Positions 17,949-26,292 of a stretch of 64,000 nt of DNA are shown here, piece by piece. Location of the stretch: contig LDXJ01000059.1 in the NCBI GenBank assembly GCA_001029295.1, forward strand, positions 124,001-188,000. Reading direction: 5' to 3'. Below the pieces are notes generated by a model that was not told the DNA's origin, made no database searches, and was given only the letters and a program-made list of their open reading frames with translations. Position numbers and translations under genes: made by a program. Position 1 is the stretch's first letter. Each line of letters begins with the position of its first letter. The stretch comes from Peptococcaceae bacterium CEB3 (GTDB lineage Bacteria > Bacillota > Desulfitobacteriia > Desulfitobacteriales > Desulfitobacteriaceae).

Positions 17949-18287
17949 CTATCCCATTGTGGCTGCACACCTGCGGTTCGTTGCACCAGGAGCACGGGAT
18001 ATGTTCCACATCTCCCCGAACTCTACCCAGTAGATCTGCTTGTCAACGATGCATATCTCCTGCTTTTTGACGCCATCTACCGTCTGCTTCCTGCCTACCT
18101 CAATGCGGTCGACGAGATCGTGATCATCGGCGCGGTCAGCTCCCGATTGAAGATTACATTACCGTGAAAATGCTAGGCGAAGCCGTCCGTCGGTCGATAT
18201 TGCAAGGGGGAAAAGACCTTCTTGTCGGCAGGGATCATAACGGTCGCAGGGTCGCAAAAGCTAACTGAAATTTCATGCATATACCTG
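17949..18287 (+). other. Gene debris without an intact gene
   Basis: Coding-like pieces occur in different frames, for example one reading LLLFDAIYRLLPAYLNAVDE followed by a stop, and another containing VKMLGEAVRRSILQGG. None has a start, a ribosome site or a family I recognise. I see nothing intact here. Confidence 0.4.
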
Positions 18288-18316
18288 TTGACATGGCCTA
18301 TGACATTAGGTACAAT
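18288..18316 (+). promoter_or_regulatory. Sigma-A promoter of the ROK/sugar ABC cluster
   Basis: TTGACA at 18288-18293 and TACAAT at 18311-18316 with 17-base spacing. It is the best promoter match I saw in the window and is followed immediately by a palindromic operator candidate. Confidence 0.75.
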
Positions 18317-18324
18317 TATCTCAA

Positions 18325-18345
18325 TTAATTTAATCAGTGTATTAA
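18325..18345 (+). promoter_or_regulatory. ROK-repressor operator candidate 1
   Basis: An AT-rich imperfect palindrome with half-sites TTAAT and ATTAA around a CAGTGT centre, just downstream of the -10 box where a repressor would block initiation. Its reverse complement closely matches the element at 18629-18649. Confidence 0.5.
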
Positions 18346-18628
18346 TCTAAAGGAGCCATTTGTGGATACTGGTCACAAACCAGGCACGGGGAAAGACGAG
18401 GGACCAAGGACCAAGGAAACAACATGGAATCACCCGTGCAGGGAGAAACCCTCGTTTTTCGCTAATCGATGCTGGAGAACTGCAAGGAAAATGTCTGAGG
18501 TCTTAAAAACCGCGGGGAGGTTCTGCGCACAGTTAACAGGTCCATCTTTAACACCGCTGGCGTATTGGGGGGGGGAATTCGCGAAAAACAGAACAAAGTA
18601 GATGAAGTTACAGATGAAGTTGGTCTAA
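18346..18628 (+). other. Long leader region, possible 79-codon reading frame
   Basis: An AAAGGAG site precedes a GTG at 18362 that opens a 79-codon frame to 18601. The predicted protein has no recognisable motif and looks non-coding (Gly, Arg, Lys and Thr rich, no hydrophobic core). The stretch also contains a short GGACCAAGGACCAAGG direct repeat. I see no other feature. Confidence 0.25.
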
Positions 18629-18649
18629 TTAATTTAAACACTGAATTAA
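18629..18649 (+). promoter_or_regulatory. ROK-repressor operator candidate 2
   Basis: Palindrome with half-sites TTAATT and AATTAA separated by 9 bases, 40 bases before the ROK gene. It is a near-copy of the 18325 site in inverted orientation, 304 bases away, which would allow a repression loop across the leader. Confidence 0.5.
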
Positions 18650-18688
18650 CTAATTGAGGCAGCTTCGACCTGCTAAGGGTGTGGATCT

Positions 18689-20053
18689 TTGGCAATATTC
18701 AGCTCTCAAGCGGTAGCCGGACAGGGGGGGAAGGTCATTAGAAAGATTGAACCAGGTTATAACCAGAAACTCAATAAGGAGTATAACTTGAGATTAATTC
18801 TCAACCTTATTCGGATGCGAGAGACAGTCACTCGCATTGAGTTAGCCGATCTCACCGGGCTGAGCACGGCCACGGTGTCCAATCAGACCAACGCTTTACT
18901 GGGGATGGAACTGATTCGCGAAGTCGGGCCCGGAGAAGGAGCGGCAGTCGGCCGCAAGCCTATTCTTCTCGAACTCAAGGAGGATGCCCGTTTTGCCCTT
19001 GGGGTAGATGTAGGGCGCACGGGGTTGACAGGTATCATCACTGACCTAAAGGGCCAGGCCAAGGTCAGAAAGAGGATTGAAAAGAAGGTTTTCTTGGGCG
19101 AAGACGACTTGCTGGCTACGGTAGAAGGGTTAGTCGAGTCCTTGATCCGGGAAGCACGGGTGGAGCGAAAAAAAATCGTCGGGCTTGGCATTGTGGCCCC
19201 CGGTCCGCTGGTGCGTTGGGAGGCGGAGAAGGATATATTGTCTGCGGGGATGGGCGACAAATCTTTTAGGTACAAGGCACCTTTCGACTGGTCCGAAATA
19301 CCCTTGGCAAAGACGATGGAAGAAAGAACGGGGTTGCGTGTCTTTGTCGATAACGATGCCAACGGTGCCGCTTTAGCCGAAAGGTGGTTCGGTGGAGCGA
19401 AAGACTGTGACAACTTTGTGAACGTCATTGTCGGTAGCGGTGTTGGCGCGGGTGTTCTGATTCAGGGACAGTTGTATCGCGGCGAAGACGGTTTGGCGGC
19501 GGAACTGGGACATACCACCGTCAATGTGGACGGACCGCACTGCCAGTGCGGGAACTATGGTTGTTTGGAATTATACGTTTCTAATGATGCCGTGTTGGAT
19601 TATGCCCGGGCGCGCCTGGCGGAGAATGGTGCCAACAGTTCCTCTTTAAGGCCTGCGTTGGAGTCAGGAAAATTAAGCGTGTACGGAATTTTTGAGTCCG
19701 CAGCCCAGGAAGATCCAATTGCCTGTGAAGTTGTGGAGAGGAGTTTAAAATATCTGGGGAGTGGAATGGTCAATATCGTTAACTTCTTTGACCCGAACTT
19801 CATCTTTCTCAGTACCCGCGAGATGCCGGTACCGGACATGAACCGGATGATAAGGCCCATCCAAAAAATGATTGAGGAGCGGGCATTTTCTGTCGCTGCC
19901 CGGCGGGTCAGGTTAATAGCCAGCTCCTTGGGAGAAGATGGACCTTTGCTCGGCGCCGTCACATTGGTCTTAAACTATTTCTTTACATCATCGGACAATC
20001 TTGATGTTAGCGAGGGGGAAAAGCAGAGTGCTCAAGGCAGAATCTCAGGTTAG
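18689..20053 (+). CDS. ROK-family transcriptional repressor
   Basis: 454-residue NagC/XylR-type regulator. The winged HTH is near residues 30-85 (TRIELADLTGLSTATVSNQ). The sugar-binding ROK fold shows VDNDANGAAL, the metal-site histidine in AAELGHTTV, and the zinc motif CQCGNYGC. The N-terminal HTH shows it is a regulator, not a glucokinase. TTG 18689 is the apparent start but has no good ribosome site, so the first 20 residues are uncertain. It overlaps the permease gene and is preceded by two matching palindromes. It probably represses this sugar cluster until the imported sugar or its phosphate binds. Confidence 0.88.
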   Translation: MAIFSSQAVAGQGGKVIRKIEPGYNQKLNKEYNLRLILNLIRMRETVTRIELADLTGLSTATVSNQTNALLGMELIREVGPGEGAAVGRKPILLELKEDARFALGVDVGRTGLTGIITDLKGQAKVRKRIEKKVFLGEDDLLATVEGLVESLIREARVERKKIVGLGIVAPGPLVRWEAEKDILSAGMGDKSFRYKAPFDWSEIPLAKTMEERTGLRVFVDNDANGAALAERWFGGAKDCDNFVNVIVGSGVGAGVLIQGQLYRGEDGLAAELGHTTVNVDGPHCQCGNYGCLELYVSNDAVLDYARARLAENGANSSSLRPALESGKLSVYGIFESAAQEDPIACEVVERSLKYLGSGMVNIVNFFDPNFIFLSTREMPVPDMNRMIRPIQKMIEERAFSVAARRVRLIASSLGEDGPLLGAVTLVLNYFFTSSDNLDVSEGEKQSAQGRISG

Positions 20054-21023
20054 GAAGAAAATCGATAAGGAAAAACGGACGGGAAGTCTGGGTGAAAGGC
20101 TGGGGTTACTGGTCGCGCTCATATTGCTGGTGGTGATCTTTGGTTATCTTTCGCCGAACTTTCTCACTCTTACCAATATTTCCGATACGCTGCTGTCCTC
20201 CTCATTGATTGGGATAGTGGCGGCCGGGATGACCATTGTCATTATCAGTGGTGGTTTTGACCTATCGGTCGGGAGTAATATGGCGTTGACTGGCGTGATT
20301 GTCGGCAGCATGTTGCATAATGGGCTGCCCCAGGGGTTGAGTATTATTGCCGGCCTGTGCGTGGGTGTTGTGGTGGGGTTGGTGAATGGGTTTTCCGTCG
20401 CCAAGCTCAAGATCAACCCCTTGATAACCACCCTGGCAACTATGACCATCGTGCGCGGATTGGCATACATTTATTCGAATGGCACATCTTACGGCATCTA
20501 TGGCACAAAACCGGTATTTCCTAATTTCGGGTTTCTGGGTGTGGGGCATTTGTTCTACATTCCCATGCCGGTGGTGCTGATGATTGTAGTGAGTGTTGTC
20601 ATTTACATCGTGCTGAACCATACGATCTTTGGCCGTGAAGTTTACGCGCTGGGCGGAAATCAAGAAGCCGCACGTGTTTGCGGTATCCAGGTGGAAAAAA
20701 TGCAGATAATTATTTATCTTCTCACGGGCATCTTGGCGGCTTTTGCCGGTATCGTTTTGGCCTCCCGGCTGAGTGCCGGAATACCGAGCGCCGGGAATGG
20801 GTATGAACTGAATGCCATTGCGGCAGTGGTGTTAGGTGGCGCCAGTCTCGCGGGGGGGAAAGGAAGGGTTGAGGATACTATCCTGGCGGTTTTGGTCTTG
20901 GGGGTGCTAGGTAATGGCTTTGTGTTGATGGGACTGTCCAGTTTCCTCCAAGATGTCGCCCGCGGTGCGGTGTTGTTGTTGGCCGTGGGCATTGACCAGA
21001 TGAGGCAGAGGAGGGCAGTATGA
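20028..21023 (+). CDS. Ribose-type ABC transporter permease (RbsC family)
   Basis: 331-residue inner-membrane permease with about 8-10 hydrophobic segments. It has the family stretch GGFDLSVGSNMALTG and the late motif NAIAAVVLGGASLAGG. GTG 20028 with GAGGGGG upstream is chosen; the in-frame ATG 20001 lies deeper inside the ROK gene. It overlaps the regulator by 26 bases and precedes the ATPase by 1 base. It forms the importer with the next two genes. Family substrates are pentoses, hexoses, inositol and similar compounds. Confidence 0.92.
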   Translation: MLKAESQVRKKIDKEKRTGSLGERLGLLVALILLVVIFGYLSPNFLTLTNISDTLLSSSLIGIVAAGMTIVIISGGFDLSVGSNMALTGVIVGSMLHNGLPQGLSIIAGLCVGVVVGLVNGFSVAKLKINPLITTLATMTIVRGLAYIYSNGTSYGIYGTKPVFPNFGFLGVGHLFYIPMPVVLMIVVSVVIYIVLNHTIFGREVYALGGNQEAARVCGIQVEKMQIIIYLLTGILAAFAGIVLASRLSAGIPSAGNGYELNAIAAVVLGGASLAGGKGRVEDTILAVLVLGVLGNGFVLMGLSSFLQDVARGAVLLLAVGIDQMRQRRAV

Positions 21024-21024
21024 G

Positions 21025-22527
21025 ATGGCCGATCAGGCGGTACTCAGACTTGAGGGAATCAGTAAAGCGTTTCCGGGTGTACAGGCCTTAGAATCTGTCT
21101 CCTTGGATGTAGGGAAAGGGGAAATCCTGGGTTTGGTCGGGGAAAACGGAGCCGGAAAGTCTACACTGATCAAGATGATATCCGGAATGTATGTCCCGGA
21201 TCAAGGTCAGATCTATTTTCAAGGTCAGGCTGTTAGAATTGAGTCGCCGCGCAGAGCCCGGGAGCTTGGCATTAGCACTGTCTACCAGGAACTCGCCTTA
21301 TCACCCTATTTATCGGTGGCGGAAAATATTTTCATGGGTAGGCTGCCGAAGCGATGGGGGGGCTGCGGAATCAATTGGCGTCAGCTCTACAGTCAAACCC
21401 GGGAACTCCTAGCGGAAATAGAGATTGATCTAGCCCCGCGCCTCCCGGTGGAAAAGCTGAGCGTTGCTTACCGCCAGCAAGTGGAGATCGCCAGGGCGCT
21501 GTCTGGCAACGCTAGAGTCATTATTTTCGATGAGCCTACGGCCGTACTGACGGAGGAGGAATCCGTTGTCCTCTTCAGGAATGTCCGCAGATTGGCGGCC
21601 AGAGGGGTGGCGATCATCTACGTTTCTCATCGCCTTGCTGAGGTACTGAACCTGTCAGATCGCATAACCTGTCTTCGGGACGGCAAGGCGGTAGGTGCGA
21701 TGACTAAAACGGAGGCCAGCTATGACGGTATTGTAAAGCTGATGGTGGGAAGGGAACTAGACAAAGATCTATTCACCAGGGACGCAGCCCCACAGAGGGA
21801 CGTGGTGTTGGAGGCAGAAAGGCTGTCACAGGGAACACTACTCAAGGAAATCAGTTTTGAGCTACGTCGAGGGGAAGTCCTCGGCTTGTACGGTCTTGTT
21901 GGCTCGGGACGCACTGAGTTGGCCCGGCTTCTATTTGGTCTTGCTCGCAAGTCCGGTGGCTCTGTCAAGATAAAAGGTCGTGTGGCCAATATTCAAACGC
22001 CGAGGACGGCCATTAAGTGTGGAATGGGTTTTTTGCCAGAGGAGCGGCGCAGCCAGGGCCTGGTGCTGGAATTGGATGTGGCCAAGAATATGAGCCTGGC
22101 TAACCATAGCTACTTAACACGTTGGGGATTCTTGCGCTCGGGTGAAGAGAAACGGATCGTTCAACGGGGCATCAAAGAGCTTACGATAAAGACTCCGGGT
22201 TTGCGTCAAAAAGTGGCCAACCTCAGCGGCGGAAATCAGCAAAAGGTCATCTTGGCCAGGTGGCTGACTAGAATGCCCAAACCGGACATTCTTATCCTTG
22301 ACGAGCCTACACGGGGCGTAGACGTCGGCGCCAAGGCGGAGATACACCGTTTGATCCGGGAACTGGCCGGCCAGGGCATGTCAGTGCTCATGATCTCGTC
22401 AGATTTGCCGGAAATCCTCAGCGTGAGCGACCGCATTTTGGTCATGCGGGAAGGGCGGCTCGCTGGCGAAATCAGTCAGCATGACGCCACAGAGGAGGTG
22501 GTGGTTACTTTGGCCACCGGTACGTAG
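21025..22527 (+). CDS. Sugar ABC transporter ATPase, double domain (RbsA family)
   Basis: 500-residue ATPase with two nucleotide-binding domains. Domain 1 has Walker A GENGAGKST and Walker B IIFDEPTAVL. Domain 2 has a degenerate P-loop (GLVGSGRTE), the strong signature LSGGNQQKVILA and LILDEPTRGVD. The degenerate second P-loop is normal for the RbsA/MglA family. It is cytoplasmic and energises the permease encoded directly upstream. Confidence 0.94.
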   Translation: MADQAVLRLEGISKAFPGVQALESVSLDVGKGEILGLVGENGAGKSTLIKMISGMYVPDQGQIYFQGQAVRIESPRRARELGISTVYQELALSPYLSVAENIFMGRLPKRWGGCGINWRQLYSQTRELLAEIEIDLAPRLPVEKLSVAYRQQVEIARALSGNARVIIFDEPTAVLTEEESVVLFRNVRRLAARGVAIIYVSHRLAEVLNLSDRITCLRDGKAVGAMTKTEASYDGIVKLMVGRELDKDLFTRDAAPQRDVVLEAERLSQGTLLKEISFELRRGEVLGLYGLVGSGRTELARLLFGLARKSGGSVKIKGRVANIQTPRTAIKCGMGFLPEERRSQGLVLELDVAKNMSLANHSYLTRWGFLRSGEEKRIVQRGIKELTIKTPGLRQKVANLSGGNQQKVILARWLTRMPKPDILILDEPTRGVDVGAKAEIHRLIRELAGQGMSVLMISSDLPEILSVSDRILVMREGRLAGEISQHDATEEVVVTLATGT

Positions 22528-22695
22528 AGGTCGTCAGCCTGGAGGGAACCCGAGGGTTTACCCTGTCCTTCCGGGACGGGCAGGCGAGAGGAATTCCTTT
22601 GCGAGGGGGGTGATGGAGGAATTCGACAAGAAGTAGTCCTGAGGAAACAAAACGCGGGGAGGGTCTCTTAAATCGAACGAGAAGGGGAGAAAAAG

Positions 22696-23715
22696 ATGGT
22701 TTGGAACAAGATGCTTAGGAACAAGATGCTTGCGAAAAAGCTGGTATCCGTTTTTGCCCTGTTAATGATTCCTCTGTTGCTTGTTGCCGGCTGCGGCCAA
22801 AATGCTGCCGGGGGGAGCAAGCCGCAAACCAAGACGATTGTCGGGTATGCCGTTATGCGCATGGTGGACGAGTACTGGGATAACCAAATTCAAGGCATGA
22901 AGCAAGCAATCAAAGATTCGGGTCTCCCAATTGAACTGAAGGTTGCCGACAACAACAATGACGGGCAGACGACCTTGCAGAATGTACAAAGTTTGCTGGG
23001 CATGGGAGCCAAGATACTTATTGTAAGCAGTCCGGATGCCAAGGTCGGAGGCGCCATTATGGACTTGGCCAAGGCGAAGAACGTACCTGTCATTGCCTCA
23101 GACGTACCTTTGCAAGGAGCTTATTTCCTGACGCATGACGACACGGAAGCCGGAAAAATCGCGGGTCAGTATGCCGGCAAGTATTTTAATGAGAAGTTCA
23201 AAGGGCGCAAGCCGGTGGTGGCTTTGCTTACCCAGCTTTCCTTGGAGCAAATCCTGGGGAAAAGAGTGCAGGGATTCGAAGAAGGATTCAAAAGTGAAGT
23301 CCCGAACGCCAAGTTCTTGCCCGAAGCTGATGCCCAGGGCTTACGGGAAAACGCAGCCAACGTGATGAACGACCTTCTCACGGCCCATCCGGACATCAAT
23401 GTTGTGTTTGCCATCAATGATGATGAGGCCATGGGTGCAGCCTCCACAGTTGAAGCTAGGGGGCTCACGGGCAAAGTCGCGGTGTTTGGCCAAGGCGGGA
23501 CGGGAGAATCCAGTTTTCAGGCTTTGTTGGATCCCAAGAGCCCGTTCATAGCTACTGTCGCTTTTCAACCTTTTGAACATGGCGTAACCGGCATTAACAA
23601 GTTGGTCATTCCTCTTTTGCACGGAAAAACGCCTCCCCAGACCGTTCTTTCACCGCTAAAACTTGCCACGAAGGAAAACGCCGCCGGTTTCTTGAAAGAA
23701 TTTAAGAAAAAATAA
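22696..23715 (+). CDS. Sugar ABC transporter substrate-binding lipoprotein (RbsB family)
   Basis: 339-residue lipoprotein. The signal peptide ends in LLVAGC, with the lipidated cysteine at residue 33. The mature part is the two-lobe type I periplasmic binding fold of ribose/galactose binding proteins. GAGAAGGGGAG precedes ATG 22696; in-frame ATGs at residues 6 and 11 come from a 12-base direct repeat in the first codons. It belongs with the permease and ATPase. The ligand is a monosaccharide or polyol; nothing in the sequence fixes which one. The 168-base gap before it shows only weak GC-rich hairpin potential. Confidence 0.93.
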   Translation: MVWNKMLRNKMLAKKLVSVFALLMIPLLLVAGCGQNAAGGSKPQTKTIVGYAVMRMVDEYWDNQIQGMKQAIKDSGLPIELKVADNNNDGQTTLQNVQSLLGMGAKILIVSSPDAKVGGAIMDLAKAKNVPVIASDVPLQGAYFLTHDDTEAGKIAGQYAGKYFNEKFKGRKPVVALLTQLSLEQILGKRVQGFEEGFKSEVPNAKFLPEADAQGLRENAANVMNDLLTAHPDINVVFAINDDEAMGAASTVEARGLTGKVAVFGQGGTGESSFQALLDPKSPFIATVAFQPFEHGVTGINKLVIPLLHGKTPPQTVLSPLKLATKENAAGFLKEFKKK

Positions 23716-23732
23716 GCAAGAATAGAAATGTT

Positions 23733-23770
23733 GGGTTCCGGAAAGGGATGTAGCTTCCCTTTCGGAACCC
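23733..23770 (+). terminator. Strong intra-operon hairpin after the binding protein gene
   Basis: About 15 bp of near-perfect stem (GGGTTCC...GGAACCC with one bulged G) and a 6-base loop, without a following T-run. At this place it more likely acts as an attenuator or mRNA 3'-end stabiliser, giving higher binding-protein levels than the downstream enzymes. Confidence 0.6.
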
Positions 23771-23792
23771 ATCCGGAAAGGGGATTTGTCAA

Positions 23793-24203
23793 GTGCCACT
23801 CTTGGAGCGTTTAAGGTCAAAAGACGCAGGTTATCAGCCGTTGGTTTTAGCCGGGAGCTGGCAGGTCGCCGTCTTGAACTTCGCGGAAGAGCAGGCCCCT
23901 GAAAACTTGCGCAAGGTTGATTCCCATACGCTGACAGATGAGGTCTTTGTTTTACTGTCCGGAAAGGCGGTCTTAATTGTCGCGGAGGACGAGGGGGAAG
24001 GGTTGAGGTTTTACGGTAAGAGCATGGAACCGCGCCTGGTCTACAATGTTCCGGTTAAGACATGGCACAATATCGCCTTGGCTCAAGATGCCGAAGTCTT
24101 AATCGTTGAGGACAGGGACTCGCACTTGGGCAACTATGAATTTCGTGAACTTACGGCTGCCGAATACGCCGCGCTTCAAGGTGAGCTGAAGAAATACTTT
24201 TAA
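23793..24203 (+). CDS. Cupin-like protein
   Basis: 136-residue protein with an inferred cupin beta-barrel: HTLTDEVFVLLSGKAVLIV resembles cupin motif 1 and YNVPVKTWHNIAL motif 2, with H, E and H as possible metal ligands. GTG 23793 follows GGAAAGGGG. It lies between the binding protein and the kinase in the same operon. Small cupins in sugar operons can be isomerases, epimerases or sugar-binding accessory proteins; I cannot choose. Confidence 0.65.
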   Translation: MPLLERLRSKDAGYQPLVLAGSWQVAVLNFAEEQAPENLRKVDSHTLTDEVFVLLSGKAVLIVAEDEGEGLRFYGKSMEPRLVYNVPVKTWHNIALAQDAEVLIVEDRDSHLGNYEFRELTAAEYAALQGELKKYF

Positions 24204-24222
24204 TCGAGTCAGGAGAAATCAT

Positions 24223-25215
24223 ATGCTAGCGGTAATTGGCAATACTGTCTTGGATCTACACTTAAAGAACGTTGATTTGCCCCAAGCTGCCGGAGATGAG
24301 TTCACAGGCGGGAATTTGATTATGTCCTCGGGGCCGGTGATGCCGGCTATGGGCGGCAATGGAGCGGATGCCGCTTACGTTTTTGCTGCCCTGGGGGGCG
24401 AGGTGACTCTGTTCAGTGCCATCGGAGCGGATTGGGCTGGCCGGTTTGTCGAGGAGCGCCTGGAAAATGAGGGGGTTTGCCTGGACGGACTTTACAAAGA
24501 CACAAGGGCTTCTACTTCCACCAATGTAATCCTCACCGACGCAGCCCACAACCGTGTGTCTTTCTTTTACGGGGGGGCGGACGCCCAGTATGGTTTGGAA
24601 AAAATCAACTTAAACCTGCTCAGCCGCCACGAGGTCGTGCTGGTTTGTGGTATACCTCTCATGCCGGCGTTACGGGGCTCCTTGGGTGAGTTGCTGCGAT
24701 GGATTAAAGAAAAAGGACTCAAAATCGCACTTGACATTGGTCCTGCCATCGACGGTCGGGCGATGGGTCTCGGTGAACTGCGGTCCTGTCTCTCCAGTGT
24801 GGATTACTTGATCGGGAACATGGCGGAATTAGGAGCGCTTACAGGTGAGAGGGGGAAAGAGGAAATTGTCTCTCAGCTGGCAGACAGCGCTTTCAGAAAG
24901 TGGGTGGTGATGAAGCAAGGGCGTGATGGTGTTAGTTTGTACCATCTGGCTGCGAGGCAGGAATTCTACTTGCCCGCGTACCCTGTGGAGGTGAAAGGGA
25001 CGGTTGGAGCGGGGGATACCTTTAATGCTGTCTTTCTCTGGGCTCTCGCCCACGGGCTTGGGGAAAGAGAAGCGGCCGATCGCGCCTGTGCCGGCTCAGC
25101 CGGGGTGGTGGCCCGCGGTGGCCTTACCGAACCGCCGCGGTTAGAGGAAATAAAAGACTTGATGCACGCTCGCGAGAAGGCAAATCGGGATAATCAACGA
25201 CTTAGTGTGAGCTAA
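24223..25215 (+). CDS. PfkB-family sugar kinase
   Basis: 330-residue kinase of the ribokinase family. It has the N-terminal GNGADAAYVFAALGG glycine-rich stretch and the anion-hole/base motif TVGAGDTFNAVF. ATG 24223 has AGGAG upstream. It would phosphorylate the sugar brought in by the neighbouring ABC importer. The unusual first strand (MLAVIGNTVLDLHL) and MSSGPVMPAMGGNG do not match a characterised subgroup that I can name. Confidence 0.88.
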   Translation: MLAVIGNTVLDLHLKNVDLPQAAGDEFTGGNLIMSSGPVMPAMGGNGADAAYVFAALGGEVTLFSAIGADWAGRFVEERLENEGVCLDGLYKDTRASTSTNVILTDAAHNRVSFFYGGADAQYGLEKINLNLLSRHEVVLVCGIPLMPALRGSLGELLRWIKEKGLKIALDIGPAIDGRAMGLGELRSCLSSVDYLIGNMAELGALTGERGKEEIVSQLADSAFRKWVVMKQGRDGVSLYHLAARQEFYLPAYPVEVKGTVGAGDTFNAVFLWALAHGLGEREAADRACAGSAGVVARGGLTEPPRLEEIKDLMHAREKANRDNQRLSVS

Positions 25216-25232
25216 ACACGGGGGTGAGGAAA

Positions 25233-26291
25233 ATGTCTGAAATGACTTCATATCAAAGGTGTATGGCCGCCATTAGTTGGCAGAGACCGGATCGGGTGCC
25301 TGTGATACCGCAAAACTCGGATATGGCAGTCGCACTGTCAGGTTATGATATGGTTGAGTGCTCCAAAGACGGCCGCAAGCTAGCCCTGGCCATGATTGAG
25401 TGCCAGGAAAGGTTTGGCTATGACGGGCACATGATGGGCCCGGATGCCGCAATCCTGGCGGAGGCCCTGGGCTGTCCGACTGAGTACCGCCCACAAGATC
25501 CGCCCGCGGTTTCCGGGCCTGCCCTGGAGAAACTGGAAGATGTCGACAAACTTAAACCAATTAATCCATATAAGGATGGGCGGTTACCGCAATGGCTTAG
25601 AGCTATCCAAACTTTGGTCGAAAAGAGCGGGGAGAAGGTGTTCATTATTGGCCGGGCGGATCAGGCCGGATTCACACTTGCCGCTCTCCTGCGCGGGCTG
25701 GAACCCTTTTTGTTGGACATTGCCATGGGGGAGAAATTGGATCTTGTGCACAAACTGATCCGATTCACTAACGAATGCCATATAAATTTAGCGAAAGCGA
25801 TGAAAGAGGTGGGGGCCCATTTGACGACTTGTGGCGATGCTTTTGGCGGTCCCTCCATTGTCGGCCCCGACGTTTTCCGGGATTATGTGTTTCCCTATGA
25901 AAAAGAGGCTAGCCGAATAATCCGTAAGGACATCGGGATTCCTTACTCTATTCATATCTGCGGCAAAACCGACGCCATTCAGGAACAGTGGGTCGAGACC
26001 GGGGCTGACGTATTTGAAGTGGACCATCTAACAGATATTCGCCAGCTCAGGCGCCTGTCCCTTGGGAGGACGTCTATCTTGGGTAATCTGAACACTGACA
26101 TGTTGGCTGCCGGTACCCCGCAAGAGGTAGAAACGGCTTGCCGGGAGTTATTTGACGTGATGCTTCCAGACAGCGGATTCATCCTTAGTTCCGGATGCAG
26201 TATGTTGGCCGATAGTAAACCGGAGAATCTTGAGGCCATGGTTGAGGCTGCCCGCCGGTACGGAGCGTACGGAAACGGGGGGGTTAGATGA
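25233..26291 (+). CDS. URO-D-superfamily corrinoid methyltransferase-like protein 1
   Basis: 352-residue TIM-barrel protein of the uroporphyrinogen decarboxylase superfamily. It carries H241-x-C243 (IHICGK) and C322 (SSGCSM), the His-x-Cys...Cys zinc motif that activates thiols or other nucleophiles in MtaA, MtbA and related methyltransferases. HemE-type decarboxylases lack this motif. The position in a sugar operon, one gene before a second paralogue and three before a corrinoid protein, suggests methyl transfer to or from cobalamin. ATG 25233 is preferred over GTG 25224, with GGGGTGAGG upstream. Substrate is unknown. Confidence 0.8.
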   Translation: MSEMTSYQRCMAAISWQRPDRVPVIPQNSDMAVALSGYDMVECSKDGRKLALAMIECQERFGYDGHMMGPDAAILAEALGCPTEYRPQDPPAVSGPALEKLEDVDKLKPINPYKDGRLPQWLRAIQTLVEKSGEKVFIIGRADQAGFTLAALLRGLEPFLLDIAMGEKLDLVHKLIRFTNECHINLAKAMKEVGAHLTTCGDAFGGPSIVGPDVFRDYVFPYEKEASRIIRKDIGIPYSIHICGKTDAIQEQWVETGADVFEVDHLTDIRQLRRLSLGRTSILGNLNTDMLAAGTPQEVETACRELFDVMLPDSGFILSSGCSMLADSKPENLEAMVEAARRYGAYGNGGVR

Positions 26292-26292
26292 A

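Noticed and set aside
18689-20053. ROK protein as glucokinase
   Set aside because: It has a clear N-terminal winged HTH and operator-like palindromes, so it is a regulator.
23793-24203. Cupin as ureidoglycolate lyase
   Set aside because: No purine or allantoin gene is nearby and the sequence is too general for that assignment.
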